From Dicaeum eximium (taxonomy: Eukaryota; Chordata; Aves; Passeriformes; Dicaeidae): a stretch of 64,000 bases of DNA. The notes below the pieces were generated by a model. The model saw only the letters and a program-made list of their open reading frames with translations. It did not search any database and was not told the origin of the DNA. Below, one piece after another: positions 51,601 to 63,965 of this stretch. The stretch is taken from NCBI GenBank assembly GCA_013396995.1, contig VWZP01010942.1:144808-208807 (forward strand), read 5' to 3'. The position numbers and the translations under genes are program-made. How positions within the stretch are numbered: position 1 is the first letter of the stretch; each line of letters begins with the position of its first letter.

Positions 51601-54600
51601 ACAGACAGAGCGAAAAAGACCACAGATTAAATAGAAACTTTTAACAGTTCTACTCCATTCATCCAAATTTGTGAGTAAGATCAAATTTATAGCACTTCCA
51701 TGGTCTCTGACCTCTGTTTTAACATGGAACAGAGAAGGCTCAGGACATACACAACCTGTATACAGAAATTAATCGCAGAGGAAATCCAAATTTTATTCCA
51801 AAATTAGAATTTCCTAATAGTTATTCTCCTGCTCCACTTTTCACCCAGTGCTGCACAAGAGCCTCTTCATATCAGTACTTAGGCATATGAGATATAGCCA
51901 AACCTCCCCGGGCAGAAACATATTGTGGAGAAATTCCACCTCCCCGGCAGTAGGGAAATACATATCAAAGCCTTTGAGTCTGCCTCCCAAGACAAACATT
52001 TAAAAGAGATGACTGCGCAAATACTTTAAATAACTATTTTAATTCTATTTAAAGGAAATTATCACTAAATAGCAGTATCTGCAGGACTAGATCCATGGTG
52101 ACACCTAACCTGTTGGCCTAATTCTATAATTTTTTAATAATCTAGATGATATTGTCACAAAATACGACTGCATTAGACTCAAGACATATGTTTAGATTTA
52201 GAAACTTCCATTTTCAATTTGTGTTAGCATTGTCTATAATCCTACTGTTAGGAGCCTAAAAGTTCCAAAAGTTGAAGCTATTACATAGTTATGCTTTCCC
52301 CATGTTAGCTTCATGTCACTATCTGTCTACAACAAAACTAGAGAGTATCTCTCTCTCTCTCTCTCTCTCTCTCCAGAGACCCAGGCAAAACTGAGAACAA
52401 AGAGATGGTACCTGCTTGAGAGCAGTTGCCATTGCAAAGCAGTATGCTCGCAGTGGTAACGTGTCACCTTTTAGCTGTGCTTCTTCAAGCAGCCTCGCAG
52501 AGATTTTGGAAGACTCCGGGTTGCCCTGCATAGAAATACCAGAAGAAGTTGTGCTTGCTATTCTGGTTACCTGAAAGGACTGTAAGCACCTGCAATCATA
52601 TTCAGGAGGTATTCAGAAGTCAACATACTGTACAATCACAAAGGCAGTATGTATCTGAACCCAACGAAGCAGATTCTGTGCAGCACTTTTTGAGAAACAC
52701 GACATCAAAATATGACATTTGAAGTGACAGAGGTCGCAGGAAGGTAAATATAACTTCTATTATTTTAACAACTATACCTTGCCCTAACTACTAGGGCTTC
52801 TGCAACAGATAAAACAGCCCCAGCAGTATCCTAAACAGACATTTTCATTTTCGCTTTCCAGTAATTTCTAAATCAGGAAGGAAGATTAATTTTTGTTGTT
52901 ATTTTATTCTAAAGGCTACATTAGATAGTTACTGAAAATCAACATTTTCTAAGTTTTGAACTATGAAGTACCATCCACTAAAGAAATCTGTATACATGTG
53001 AATTTGGACATTCAGCCATTTTTAGCCTCTCTTAAGGATTAATTCTTGAAAAACGTTTCCAAAGTATGTATTCTAATATTACACCTTAGACATTTGCTTT
53101 TTTCCAACACAGAAGGCTTCCATTATTGTTGGGAATTTTCAATAGGCGATAGTAAAAGGCAATGAGTTTAGCTGTGTGCTACCTCTCAAACTATCAACTC
53201 TCCAAACCAATGTTGCTCACACTGGAAATTATGAGTGGAACTGACTGGACCCCAAACAAAATAGCATCTGTGAAACCTAAAAGCCGGTAGCAGGAAGGTT
53301 TTGTAACAATTGGTACCACCAATATGTGTAAGAGTCCTCAGATTTGGTGTTGATTTCTGTTCCTAGTATTCAAACTGTCATTCCTGCAAAATATAGTTTA
53401 AAATATGTTCCTTGAAAATTTAGAAACATTTTGACCACCAGCTGATTGATTACTATTACATAAATACTTTGTTATCATCAAAAGGTCTATAGCTCTTTCC
53501 TGCACTAAAAGAAAGACCATCTGGTACCTCAGAGTATGGCAGCACCTCACAGATACTTAAAACCATCCCAGAAGTGTTTTAGAGTTGACCTCAAAAATAC
53601 CTTTGTGCAAAGATTAAGCATTAATTCCTTTGTTTATCCACTGGAAATAATCCGAGTTTAAGCCTTGTACATTCTTCTGTACTGGTCTTTGGCACGGTTA
53701 CTTAAAAGAAACCAAGAATGGTAAAAATCCAGCAAAGCTTTTAATGATACCAGTACTGTTATTTCTATTATTTGAGTACTACATCTTGAAGAGACTTCAT
53801 TTCACGATTTTTTCTGACATGTCTTGAGTCATGAGAAAAAGCAAGCTTGAGCTTCACATTTTCTCCTCCTCCTTCTAAGCAATGAGTCAATAGATTAAGC
53901 TTTTGAAAGAGCTCCACCTAATCCACTTTAGAGCATAAAGGGTTACTACAGTTTACACCGCCACTGATAGTGTTTTATCTTAGTGAAAAAGCCCCACAAA
54001 TTGATTGTGACTATTCAACCCAACCAGGTGACAGTGCAGCATCATCTCCCCCTCTCTTTTCATCAATAGTAATAATGGGCCAGATTCTCTATTGAAAATA
54101 TATGTAGGGCCAGATGTAGAAGCAGCAGCAGCCTTCCCAGATGAAGAACAGGAATAGGAACCTATTCCTGTTGCACATGCCTGGGATCCCAGCATTCTAA
54201 TTGCAGATCATGTTAAAAAAACTATCACCCTGATTTTTCAGCCTTCTGATGTTTTTATTTCTGTGATGGAGTTTCTCACACTGGTTCATGTAAACACAGC
54301 ACATGTTTTGCTAATTGTCTTTTTGTTTTTCATTCCTTTCTCCTGGGCGGAGAAGGTTTACTGGACCTTTTCCTTGACCAGTGGTTGGAGAGGTGGTAAC
54401 CTCATCCTCCAATCCACGGTCATTCCCAAAACCCTATATAAAACTACATGTAAATAAACCTTGGTTCTTTCCTGCCCTGAAGAAGAGCAGTGTCTATGCT
54501 GTTTTTGTTGCGCTCTAGTGCGACACAAAACTTGCAAAGATTTTAGGAAAGAAGCTACAGCAGACCTAAAGGCAGCTTAATTCACTATAACTGAGAATTT

Positions 54601-57600
54601 CAGAAAAATCATATAAACTAGTGCTGAGGTACCACTTTAGGCTAACTCCTTATCACATACGCACTCAGTTTCATTGTATGGTTAACTGAGAAACCTGAGG
54701 GAGTTTAGTCTTGTGGTGTAATTTTTTTCCCCAGCTAGTGTCTTTATAAAAGATGACGAAATGGAAGAAGAGTTTCCAAATGAGTTTGGGAAAGGTTCAC
54801 ATTAAAATTTCAAGACTCAAATCTGGAGAGGAAGATCAAAGTAAAAAAGTTCTGGGATCTCACTTTGCTATGAAAGAAAGTGTTAAGAAAGTGTTAAGAA
54901 AACACTCATAGAACTGACATATTCTGGTTTCTTACCACTCTCATGCTCTTTTTCTTTGAGCTAAACATACAGGTAAACTCAAGGGACTGCCTGTTTACCT
55001 AAAGGCATTAATTTATGCTTCTTTTCTCCATTCAGCTGCCCACTTTCAACAGGCGTATAGGGAACAGATTACAACTCCATTCTTTGTCACATTTGTGTAC
55101 GATTACAGAGATGGTTCAAGACTGCTTGTAGGGGGAGGGGAGAAATGGATGGGGGATGTCTGGCAAACGAACATATCATGTATATGCCTTAAGGAAATGA
55201 GACTCTAAAACCAGTACTGAGGCTGAAGCACAGCGTTGAAGAGATGCAAACATCACAGAGAAAGAATGCTAAGGTAATCTAAAGCTGTACTAAATTTGTT
55301 CCTTAATGCTCGCGTCCATGCAACTTTTTAGAGATTTGCTTTGTGGCATTAGTTTGTATGGGAAATGATGTATGTGCACCATATCATGTACGATGAAGCA
55401 CCTTAGGACTTACATATGTTTAAAATACTTGCAGTCAATCCAAAATCATGACAGGGAAAATATGGAACCTCCAAAAAAATCCAAAATTTAAAATAAAAAA
55501 AAAAAGGAAGAGATACAGAAGGCATTTCAAACACTATTTCATAATACTTACCAGCTTATAGCATATTGCAACTGCAAGTAGATAGGTTTTTTTGTTGAAA
55601 GGTATACCTTGTTTTTTCATTTCTACCAGAACTTCCAAAGCACCTATCAAAAATATATTAGTGTTACCCATTTCATAAATTTAAGGCTGAACTCTCATAA
55701 CTGAAAAGAAGAAATAATTCAATAAGGTATGAGTTCAATAAGCTTATTTGAAAACACAAATGTAAACTGAAATCTGTTATTCGAAAAATTCAAAAAGTTT
55801 AATGCAGGGTCATTTGGATCTCTTTCAACTTAGCAAGGAGGTTTTCAGTTTACACTAGCACATGGCCTTACTCTTCTGTTATTTTTATATGAAAATCTAA
55901 AACTAAATTCTATATACTTGACAAGGCCACCCTCATTATTCCCAACTGCCCAGAAAGCTTCCACCACTGTAGACAAGCTACATAGCATCTCCTCATTAAC
56001 TCACATGTCCATTTCACAGTGCTCAGTTGAAGAATCACAGAACCACAAGGTTGGAAGAGACCTTCAAGATCATCAAGTCCAATCCAGGCCCAACACCTCA
56101 ACTAAACCATGGCAACCAGTGCCACATCCAGTCTTTTTAAAACACATCCAGGGATGGTGACTCCACCACCTCCCCAGGCAAACCATTCCAATACTTTATT
56201 ACCCTTTCTGTAAAAAACTTTTTCCTAGTATCCAACCCATATTTCCCTTGGTGCAGCTTAAGACTGTGTCCTCTCGTTCTGCATTTAGGTGCTGATCTAG
56301 GTTTCTTTTACAGTGGCTCAGTCGCAACTTTTAGGACAACTGCTGGACTTAAATTTGCCAAATGTTAAGAGACCAGATATTATGTGTTCAACAAATATCA
56401 AATAAAGGGATTTGCTTGAAAAGCTTTAAGGTTTTCTCGTGGGAAGTATTTTAATATTTCTCCTTGTCTTCATAAAGTGCCAAACTGATTTGAAGCACTG
56501 GACTTCTGCACTGCTGTAGCTACTCTCTGTGAGGACACAAGTAAGACAAACCAAGAGAAGAATATAGTCTGGTTTTAGGAAAAAGGTACTCTTCCTTGCT
56601 CTGACACAAATGCAGAACGGGGAAAAAATTGTTGAGGAAATTAACATTTCAAAGCTTACATAAACCAGATTTTGAATAGAGAAAAAAATGCTATGGGAAA
56701 TTACAAAGCAAAGAAAAGTAACAGTTTAGTGAAGAGCGTTTGGGGGAGAAAGCTCTCTTGGATAACAACAGTTCTGTGGAACTTGAATGCCAAGAATTCT
56801 GTGGGGAGTATAAAACACATAGACCCTTCCATTTTTATTACACACTACAATGCAACTCATTCACATCTACAGCTGTTTACATGATTTTTGGCCATCTAAA
56901 ACCATAGCAAATCAGCAAATACATATATATATATACACACACACACCAACTACAGTGAGAAGCATCCTCCCCAAAATTAATTTGCCTTAGCAAATAAAGT
57001 ACTTACTTTCAAAATGGCCCTTTTTAAACAACATAGTCATCAAAATATGGAATGATGTACTGTCTGAGAAAAAACCACGCAAATTCTGGAGATGAAATAG
57101 AGCAAGCATAAAAAAAGTCAGGACAGTGAAGAGTTTTACTTTGCACAGCATTTAGCAGGACTTGCTACTGGAATAAGGCTTGTCTTTACAAGTTCAGCAT
57201 TTAACTCTCTGGGTTCCTTGACTGTCTGTCTCTTGTCAAATGACGCCTAAAATACCAGTGACTCATTATGGTCAAAAGCTCACTAAAATTTAAAATTAAC
57301 CAGAAATTTCCCAGAGAGTCCCACTATAATTTTTTTCATGACCTTTAAGTAAATGGAAGCAGAAGTCACTGACAGCTTGCAGCTGATGAACAAAACCTTT
57401 TGGAGTAAAGTACCACCACCATGAAACTGAATTAATTTTTTGCTAATCACAATACCAAATGATCAGCACAAGAGCTTGAGTGATGATAGTATGAGTAGCA
57501 GAAGAGAGAGGAATTAAATTTTAGGACACTAAACACTACGTGCTGGGAATAGACAAATAAAATATCAGAGGTACTGAGTTTCTGCAGCAGAATCTGGAGA

Positions 57601-60600
57601 AGTGTCACTGTACCTTACTCTCCACTAGTTACTACATACTATAGGTACAGCAGTACCTGTCTTAATTATACAGATCTCAATTTAAGAAAAATTCGAACTG
57701 AAATAGAAACTTCATGCACTCTTTCTTACACCTGCCTAACTTAAGAACAGTAGCAAGACTTCTCCCATTTCTGGCTAGACATATCTCATGCCTTACTGAA
57801 TTAATATCAGGAAGATTTTCACTGGCTGACAGAGATTTTTGAAGTCACAACATTCTTGCACACACTAGACCTAATTATTATCTTGCCATAATAGTGCACA
57901 TAGAATTTTAGAGATGTTCAGAAACAAGTCCTTCAGTTTCTTCAACACTAAAATGGCCAAATTCCTGAGCTGATGAGTATCACACCGCTACAGGGTTCAG
58001 AGAGATACTGAAGTACAGAGCAAATTGGTAAACCTGTTGGTGCAAGTAATCTAAGGAATTTCAGAGGACTACCACAGAAAAACTTGAAAGTGCTCATTTC
58101 CAAGAACAATTTAATGCAACACGGGATGCAGGAAAACATGCATGTATTCATTTAAGCAATTATTCTTTCATCAATACTTTTTAGTCAATTTTTATTCAAA
58201 TGACGCAATCATACAGAAATAAAATAAAGTTACCAATCAAACTAACATTTGTGTTAAAATAAAAACCACATAACGTGCACACCTACATTAATCTCATAGA
58301 CATCTTTGTTACTGCAACACATCATCAAGTCTATCAGTTTGTGTGTGGCATACCATTATTCATATTTGACTAATGATAAGAACAACAGTATGTCGAACAT
58401 ACATATAGGGGAATTACCTGATCTTTGATAAGTTCTACTGCAGGTCTTTCAAGGTCTAGCTCATAACACAGCCTCATAAAGAGTGGCCCAAATTTAAAAT
58501 TATGTGAGGCTGTGATTCCATTCTGTTCATGGTACCTATGGGAAATATTAAAAAATTAATCACACAGGGCATGGAATTTCCCAAGGGAAAATAGCTTTAA
58601 ATAGACAGCAAGATCTGTAGGTGCAATGACAGAGGCACACTTTCCTATCTTGCACCAGCCAAAGCTATATAGTTAACAGGAAATCAATTTTAAGGAAAAT
58701 TATTGTTTTGATCAAACAAATAAATTAACTGGTAATAAATAATCTCTTTTATTACCAATAAAGTAACCTTCATTGGATAAATAATACAATGGGTTTCTGC
58801 CTTAAAAATTCTGAGCTACTTTACCTTCTATTCATGGAAAAACAGCATAGGAAGTTGCAGCAATTAATTTTAGCAGCAGTACCTGCTAAAATACCTCAAC
58901 AAAAAGATAAAGGCATTTCACTTTTTCCTTTATAGTCCCTATATTGTAGTTGCCAGGAAAGTTTCCATTCACAAAACCTTCTGCTACTGACTACTGGTTG
59001 TAGGCCAGTTTATAACCAGGCATGTCTTGGCTGGAATGCCCCAGAACACCTCTGCCTCACAACTGAAGGATAATTTTTCTCTCTGGTTCACCATATCATA
59101 GAACATCACTTTGCTCCCATAGCTTAACTCGCCTTTGACCTAAGAATCTCTAAAAGGTTGGAAGATCCAAAGTATTTAAATAAAAATACAGCCTTAAATT
59201 AAGGGATTAACTATGCATATTGCAATTAGGGCAAGACCTCAACTGCAGATATCACTTGGGATGATCTAATAAAAGCAAAAATATTTAAGACAGAAATGAG
59301 TGTTACCTGGATTGTTAAAAATACCTGTAAATAATTTTTCTGGCTAGTTCCACATCAGATGAAGTCTGACATAAGTGCAGCAAATTTTTAAATTCATTTT
59401 TGAGAATTATTCCATTTTTCTTTAGTTTTTCTTTAATATTTTTAAAATATTGATCTGAAAATAAAACACATACAGCAGCAGTCTATAGACAATTCCATTA
59501 TCTGAGTTACATACTTAGTACCTGAAACATGGCCCATCAGTGAAGCAGACATCTTGTTTTTTTCACCAGGAAAACTGCATAAAACTTCTAACAGACAAGC
59601 ATGCCAATGTGGCCCCATGAAGTTATGTCAGACTTAGAAAATAAAGGAGATGCTTACTGTGAACTTAATTTCACTATGTATGTTATGAAGCATATCAGGT
59701 AATACAACAGCTTTAACAAGGAACAAAGTTTTGTGACATTGTATGTTCTTTTTCTAAAAAGCAAGCAAGCAAACAAAACCATTTCCACTCAGCATTCAAA
59801 TGACTGTAAGAACTTCTACGCAATACTGTTCATACAGAAGACTTAAATTCCTTGACAGCTGATGAACACACAAAGATCTTAATACGTAATCTACCTATTT
59901 CTTTAAATAGCCATAAACCTGGAGTTGCTACCCTTCTACTCCAAAAGAGAGGGTTCTCTATTCAGCGTATTTTCCAATGACAAAGCAAGCAGAAGGACTA
60001 GTCCTTCAGTTAGTAATTTCAAGCCTGACTCAGATATACACAAGATTAAAATCACATGCACCACCTAGCAGCTCCATTCCTCTCATGGTGCTGCCAACAT
60101 CTTGGGCTGGGAAATGAACTTTTTTGTAGCAGTTGCTGGGTTACTGCTCTTCCCAGGCTAGTAACCTGCACAAGCGGTGCAAAGTAGGCATCCCAGAGAA
60201 CAGTGTGTACAGTTACTTAATACAGATCTGTGGCAACATGCAAACACAAATTCCTACTCAAGACTGAGGTGCAGAATTGAAGCCCGTAAAGCCAGATGAA
60301 TGCGTATGTACAAGTATGTATACATAATGGCTGTGATGTGTTGAAAGGTGTGCAGAAATTTCAAAAATATTTGGGATCTGAACTGTATTTACACTATTCT
60401 AGCTAACTGTATAACTGCTGTAGCTAATAGTATAACTATTGTAACTACTGTAAAATAGTTGTAGTTAATACTTGCCTCATAACAACAACAAATAATGGCT
60501 ATTATATATTCTATATAACAGTTTTTACTGCTTTTCCCTAAACCTTCTAAATCAAGTTTATTACTAGCCATAATTACTTCTTTTCATCTTTCAAGTATAA

Positions 60601-61801
60601 CATTAAACTCTCTATACAGAAACCACACACACATACAGAAAAATAGGTGCTGGGAACAATGTTGTAATTAGTTTTCAAAGGATATAGTTTGCACAAAACC
60701 AGAAGGTCAACTGTGATCTTTAAAGCACAGTATTTGGCTTCTACTAACTTGCTTTAGCAAGAATGATTGATCTCCAGCAGTAAATTCAACATTTCTCAAA
60801 TATAGGATGAATAAACTACAATATGACTATATTATTATCCCACCAAAATATAACCATATTATGACTCACAACTGCACGATTTAAATTCTACTTAATATAG
60901 AAAAAACATCAGGATGATTTTACTTCCCTCTCTGTCCCAGAAAAGTGGTTTATAGAAAACTAGATCTGATTACTTGTCTCTTCTTGTCTTAAAATTAACT
61001 ACAACCTTTGGAACAGCTATCAATTTGTATTACTAGCACACCCACACTTGGTAAACCAGGAGTTTTACCTTGCTTTTCTTAAATAATAAGGGCAGCTTTA
61101 TGTTTATGTTTCTTAAAGAAAAGAATTTGTATACATTTTAAATAGCATGACAAAATCAGAAAAAATCAACTGATCCTGCTCCTACATTAATCTGGAAAAC
61201 ATACATTTTTTTTCATATTCTGAGTACCATATGTAATTTGGAATTGGGTGTACAACTGAGAACTCACATTATGCAAAAAAAAATTTTAAAATATGCTAAC
61301 AAAATTTAGAGAGCAAATAAAAAAATTACTGTGGAAGCCATTTTTTGGATAGTAAGGTAACTATTTAGCTTTGTGTTAACTTTCTGTGCTGTTACTTGAA
61401 GCAAGATTTGTGGACTGAAATAGTTTCTTCTATTGGACTATCTAACAAAGTTGGAAAAGTGAGGGCACAAACATTTCAGGTCTTATACAAACACCTTACA
61501 TACATGAAAGCTTCTCAACACACCATAAATAATACTACATTTCATTCTACAAAGCCTCAGATCTTTCACTAATGTTAAGTACAAAATATTTGCAAGAAGA
61601 AGACATAATTTGTTTCTTTAAATGAGGTCAGTTGGTGTCATATCATTATGACTTTGTTTGTTTTCCAAGACTCATGCTGAAGTGGTGACTGTGAAATAAA
61701 TGGTATACCTTTATTTCCATGAAGCTCATTTCTAATTGCCACTTTCATCTGCTGAAATTCTTGTAACTTTATATCTTCTTCTGTTAGCAGATACCGCTTC
61801 C
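48397..61801 (-). CDS. PTCD2: PTCD2, nine exons visible, 5' exon missing
   Basis: Exons on the - strand: 61801-61709, 59454-59325, 58535-58418, 57085-57007, 55643-55552, 52525-52412, 50963-50889, 50104-49991, 48621-48397. All are GT-AG, and phases agree across every junction. The total is 1040 nt, 345 residues to the TAG stop; the human protein is about 388, so roughly 40 N-terminal residues are missing, including the start and the mitochondrial targeting peptide. One clear pentatricopeptide repeat spans exons 57085-57007 and 55643-55552 (from STSFHILMTMLFKKGHF to VEMKKQGIPF). Known of the family: a mitochondrial matrix protein needed in mouse for processing of the cytochrome b precursor RNA and normal complex III. 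Identification rests on strong resemblance along the whole length to the human protein and on conserved synteny with ZNF366. Confidence 0.95.
49991..50104 (-). CDS. PTCD2: PTCD2 exon 9
   Basis: 114 nt, 38 codons, phase 0 both sides. Acceptor attttatttttaag|GTC, donor CAGGTG|gtaagt. Reads VLVQLRSGLLEEVINTLE and ends FVKRTEFSEQV, matching the conserved FVKR block. Confidence 0.94.
50889..50963 (-). CDS. PTCD2: PTCD2 exon 8
   Basis: 75 nt, 25 codons, phase 0 both sides. Acceptor ttccttcccag|AAC, donor CTTAAG|gtaagt. Reads NDVAQAKFYCSQIMRTENK and onward. Skipping it would keep the frame. Confidence 0.92.
52348..52373. repeat. (TC)13 microsatellite in a PTCD2 intron
   Basis: Thirteen uninterrupted TC units on the + strand, read as GA repeats in the PTCD2 transcript, 38 nt downstream of the exon 7 donor. 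Confidence 0.95.
52412..52525 (-). CDS. PTCD2: PTCD2 exon 7
   Basis: 114 nt, 38 codons, phase 0 both sides. Acceptor ttctatgcag|GGC, donor AAGCAG|gtacca, which is a weak match to the donor consensus. A 26-nt GA repeat begins 38 nt into the following intron. Reads GNPESSKISARLLEEAQLKG and onward. Confidence 0.93.
52526..55551 (-). other. PTCD2: PTCD2 intron 6
   Basis: 3026 nt. Holds the LTR fragment at about 54335-54526, in antisense to the gene. Otherwise nothing recognised; an 11-bp unit, agaaagtgtta, is repeated near 54884-54905. Confidence 0.75.
54335..54526 (+). mobile_element. LTR fragment (endogenous retrovirus)
   Basis: TATATAAA at 54435-54442, AATAAA at 54453-54458 and a terminal segment ending gcgacaca are spaced like the promoter, poly(A) site and U5 of a short avian LTR. 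The 5' boundary is uncertain and no internal retroviral sequence is attached. Confidence 0.55.
55552..55643 (-). CDS. PTCD2: PTCD2 exon 6 (second part of the PPR repeat)
   Basis: 92 nt (2 + 30 codons). Acceptor tttttgatag|GT, donor AAGCTG|gtaagt. Reads ALEVLVEMKKQGIPF, the second PPR helix, and then TYLLAVAICYKL. Confidence 0.94.
56031..56290 (-). mobile_element. CR1 LINE 3' end
   Basis: Reverse complement of the CR1 3'UTR: agaatcacagaaccacaagg begins the tail at 56031, followed by the aaccatggcaaccagtgcc and ggtgactccaccacctccc segments. It ends about 56290. It is in the sense orientation of PTCD2, within intron 5. Confidence 0.9.
56921..56946. repeat. (TA)n(CA)n microsatellite
   Basis: Compound run of TA followed by CA units in PTCD2 intron 5. 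Confidence 0.9.
57007..57085 (-). CDS. PTCD2: PTCD2 exon 5 (first part of the PPR repeat)
   Basis: 79 nt (26 codons + 1). Acceptor catctccag|AAT, donor GAAA|gtaagt. Reads LRGFFSDSTSFHILMTMLFK, the first helix of the pentatricopeptide repeat. Confidence 0.94.
58418..58535 (-). CDS. PTCD2: PTCD2 exon 4
   Basis: 118 nt (1 + 39 codons). Acceptor cccatag|GT, donor GATCAG|gtaatt. Contains the highly conserved FKFGPLFMRLCYELDLE and AVELIKDQ. Confidence 0.95.
59325..59454 (-). CDS. PTCD2: PTCD2 exon 3
   Basis: 130 nt (2 + 42 codons + 2). Acceptor tattttcag|AT, donor TACAG|gtattt. Includes LKKNGIILKNEFKNLLHLCQ and the helical segment SSDVELARKIIYR. Confidence 0.94.
61709..61801 (-). CDS. PTCD2: PTCD2 exon 2
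   Basis: 93 nt: two bases completing a codon from the missing first exon, 30 codons, one base over. Acceptor ttatggcag|GG, donor AAAG|gtatac. Reads KRYLLTEEDIKLQEFQQ and onward, the conserved start of the mature protein. Confidence 0.93.
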
Positions 61802-63611
61802 CTGCCATAAGAAAAAAAGAGGAAGGTTGAGTTTTATGTTACACTGTATGATTTAATAGTACAGAACCTAGCATGTATGAATTACTGACAACTGTGTGAT
61901 GCCAGACCATTGGGATACGACACTAAAAAACAGACTGCAAAAACTGCAGTTACTCACATCACTAACAAAAGAACCCAAATAATATGTCACAGCTTTCCAG
62001 AGCTTATGTGTACAAGGATGAAGCAGTATCTAGTTAGTATCTAGTTATTGGACATGCAAAAGAAAATCTAGAAGCTACATTCCTCTTCACTAAGCCAATG
62101 TACAAGAAGAGTCTGCATAAAATTCCTGCCCCCTCCTTTATACTTTTATAAGGACTCGTCTTGTTTTCCTTTGTTTCCCACAATTCACTACTGGCACAAC
62201 TTGCTTACTCTACAAATGCTGTCCTTGCTACTATAAAATGAATCATTCTGGAAGCTCCAAATGCAGTAGGAAGTCACAAAAAGCTTATTTTTTAATTTAT
62301 AAAAACAACAAGTATATTATCTGGATTGTAGTAACACTCTGGAGACCTAGTCATGCTCGGCTGCAGTACAGACATCAGAGGTAAGACAGTCACTGAGTCT
62401 AGAATGTCAAAATAAATTAACTTTCGGTGCTGACTTTAACTGTACTGTGTTGCAAGCTGCTTTAAAACAAGCATCATGCAAAAGCTATTTGACAAGTTTT
62501 TGCTGTCAGGAAAACAGGTGTCCAGAGGATTTTTATTTGCAACTACTGACTTTGTAACAGTGTCACAATAACAGCTTACACTATTACAATCTAATATTTT
62601 AAGGTTTTGGCTTATAAAGAACTATTCTAACCACAAAAGGACAATAGCAAGTATTGAACTGAGTTAGGTTGTTTATTCCCATTCTGCATATCCCCAGGAA
62701 AATGTAACTGGCCATGTAAATAAAAAAACTTGTTTTCTAAGCAAGTGAAGCATGATAATGACACGCTTCATAAAATCTGAAGGAAAAATCCCTTAAGTGG
62801 CACATTTATCCATTAAATTCAATCAAAACAGTTCCAATGGGTAAACAAATAAATTTTATTCAGCATGAAATTGACCTGTATTACAGTGCCATTTCCTTGC
62901 CACAGACCTATGGGTCTAGCACTGGAAGACCATCCTTGTTGTGGGCCTTCCAAAGCTGGTGCAGAAATCATGCTGATGCCTGGGGTGGGACTAGTGCACC
63001 ACACATCATGGACACTCAGTGTTTAGTGTTAACGGAGAAAGCAGGGTAGCAGAATTTTATCCTTCTTAAACTCAATTTGCTAACTCATACTGCTTCCTTA
63101 TATTCATACCTTACAGTGTTACAGAAATGTTTCAAAACAGAAGGGAGCTCCAGGGAAAAAGGAGGGAGATGGACATGAGAGCTGGCATGTGCAGGTGGTG
63201 CAGGCTATCCCAGAGAACTCAACCAACCAACCAACCTGCTTAGTGTCAGGCACACTGCAACCCTCTACATGGCCAGTCCCTGAAGGGGGTGGGCAGAGCA
63301 CCACTCAGAGAGAGGGGTCTCTAGGTCTCTGAGGGGTATAACAGAGGTGTAACCTGAGTGAAACTTTCAGCACCGCTGGCACAGCAGGTCAGGAGCCCAG
63401 CCAGGGCTTAGGCTGGGGAGCCCTTGCCACACACCTCCTTCCCATGCACCCGTTTCTCCTTATCTCTGGATCCCAGGGTCTGGATAAGGCTGTCACCCTC
63501 CCAGAATAAATACACATTTATCAAGCTGCATGTTTATTTGTTTGGTTGGGGTTTTTTAGAATGTTATATCCTGACAGCAGCAAGCAGGGGATGTGCTGAC
63601 TAACAGTGACC
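61802..63611 (-). other. PTCD2: Probable PTCD2 intron 1
   Basis: Follows the acceptor of exon 2. I looked on the - strand for an ATG exon with an arginine-rich targeting peptide ending in a donor of matching phase and saw none. GC content rises after about 63180. Confidence 0.5.
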
Positions 63612-63965
63612 TCTGGGGTGACCTTATTGCAGCCTTTCGGTGGGACCTACAAGAGAGCGGCATGTAGTGCTAGGACACGTGGGAATGGCCTTCCACTAGA
63701 GTCAAAGGCTTTGATTCGAGAATACGTTTAGGTAAGATCATGAGTAAGAAATTCTTGACTGGGAGGGTGGTGAGACAGTTGAGTAAGTTGCTCAGAGAAG
63801 CTGTGGATCTAGCACTCCTGGACATGCTCAGGGCCAGGCTGGATGGGGCTATGACGAATGTGGTCTAGTGGAAGGTGTCCCCACGGCACGGGGCTCGCAG
63901 TGAGCGATATTTAAAGTCCCTTCCAACCCAGGCCATTATGTGATTGCTTCACCGATTCTGTGACG
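63612..63965 (+). mobile_element. CR1 LINE 3' end
   Basis: Sense CR1 3' region: gaccttattgcagcctttcgg near 63620, aagaaattcttgactgggag near 63750, agaagctgtggatctagcac near 63797, and the terminal ccgattctgtgac. Diverged from the other copies and of a different subfamily. Confidence 0.85.

Larger units (their letters stand above)
48622..52411 (-). other. PTCD2: PTCD2 introns 7 to 9
   Basis: Three introns: 48622-49990, 50105-50888 and 50964-52411. No transposon recognised. The longest holds the (TC)13 microsatellite next to exon 7. Confidence 0.75.
55644..61708 (-). other. PTCD2: PTCD2 introns 2 to 5
   Basis: Introns 55644-57006, 57086-58417, 58536-59324 and 59455-61708. They contain the CR1 end at 56031-56290 and a (TA)n(CA)n microsatellite at 56921-56946. 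No other exon or RNA gene recognised. Confidence 0.7.

Noticed and set aside
62819..63304. Two - strand frames upstream of PTCD2 exon 2 as candidate first exons
   Set aside because: Neither has an arginine-rich targeting peptide followed by a donor in the needed phase, and neither resembles the known N-terminus.
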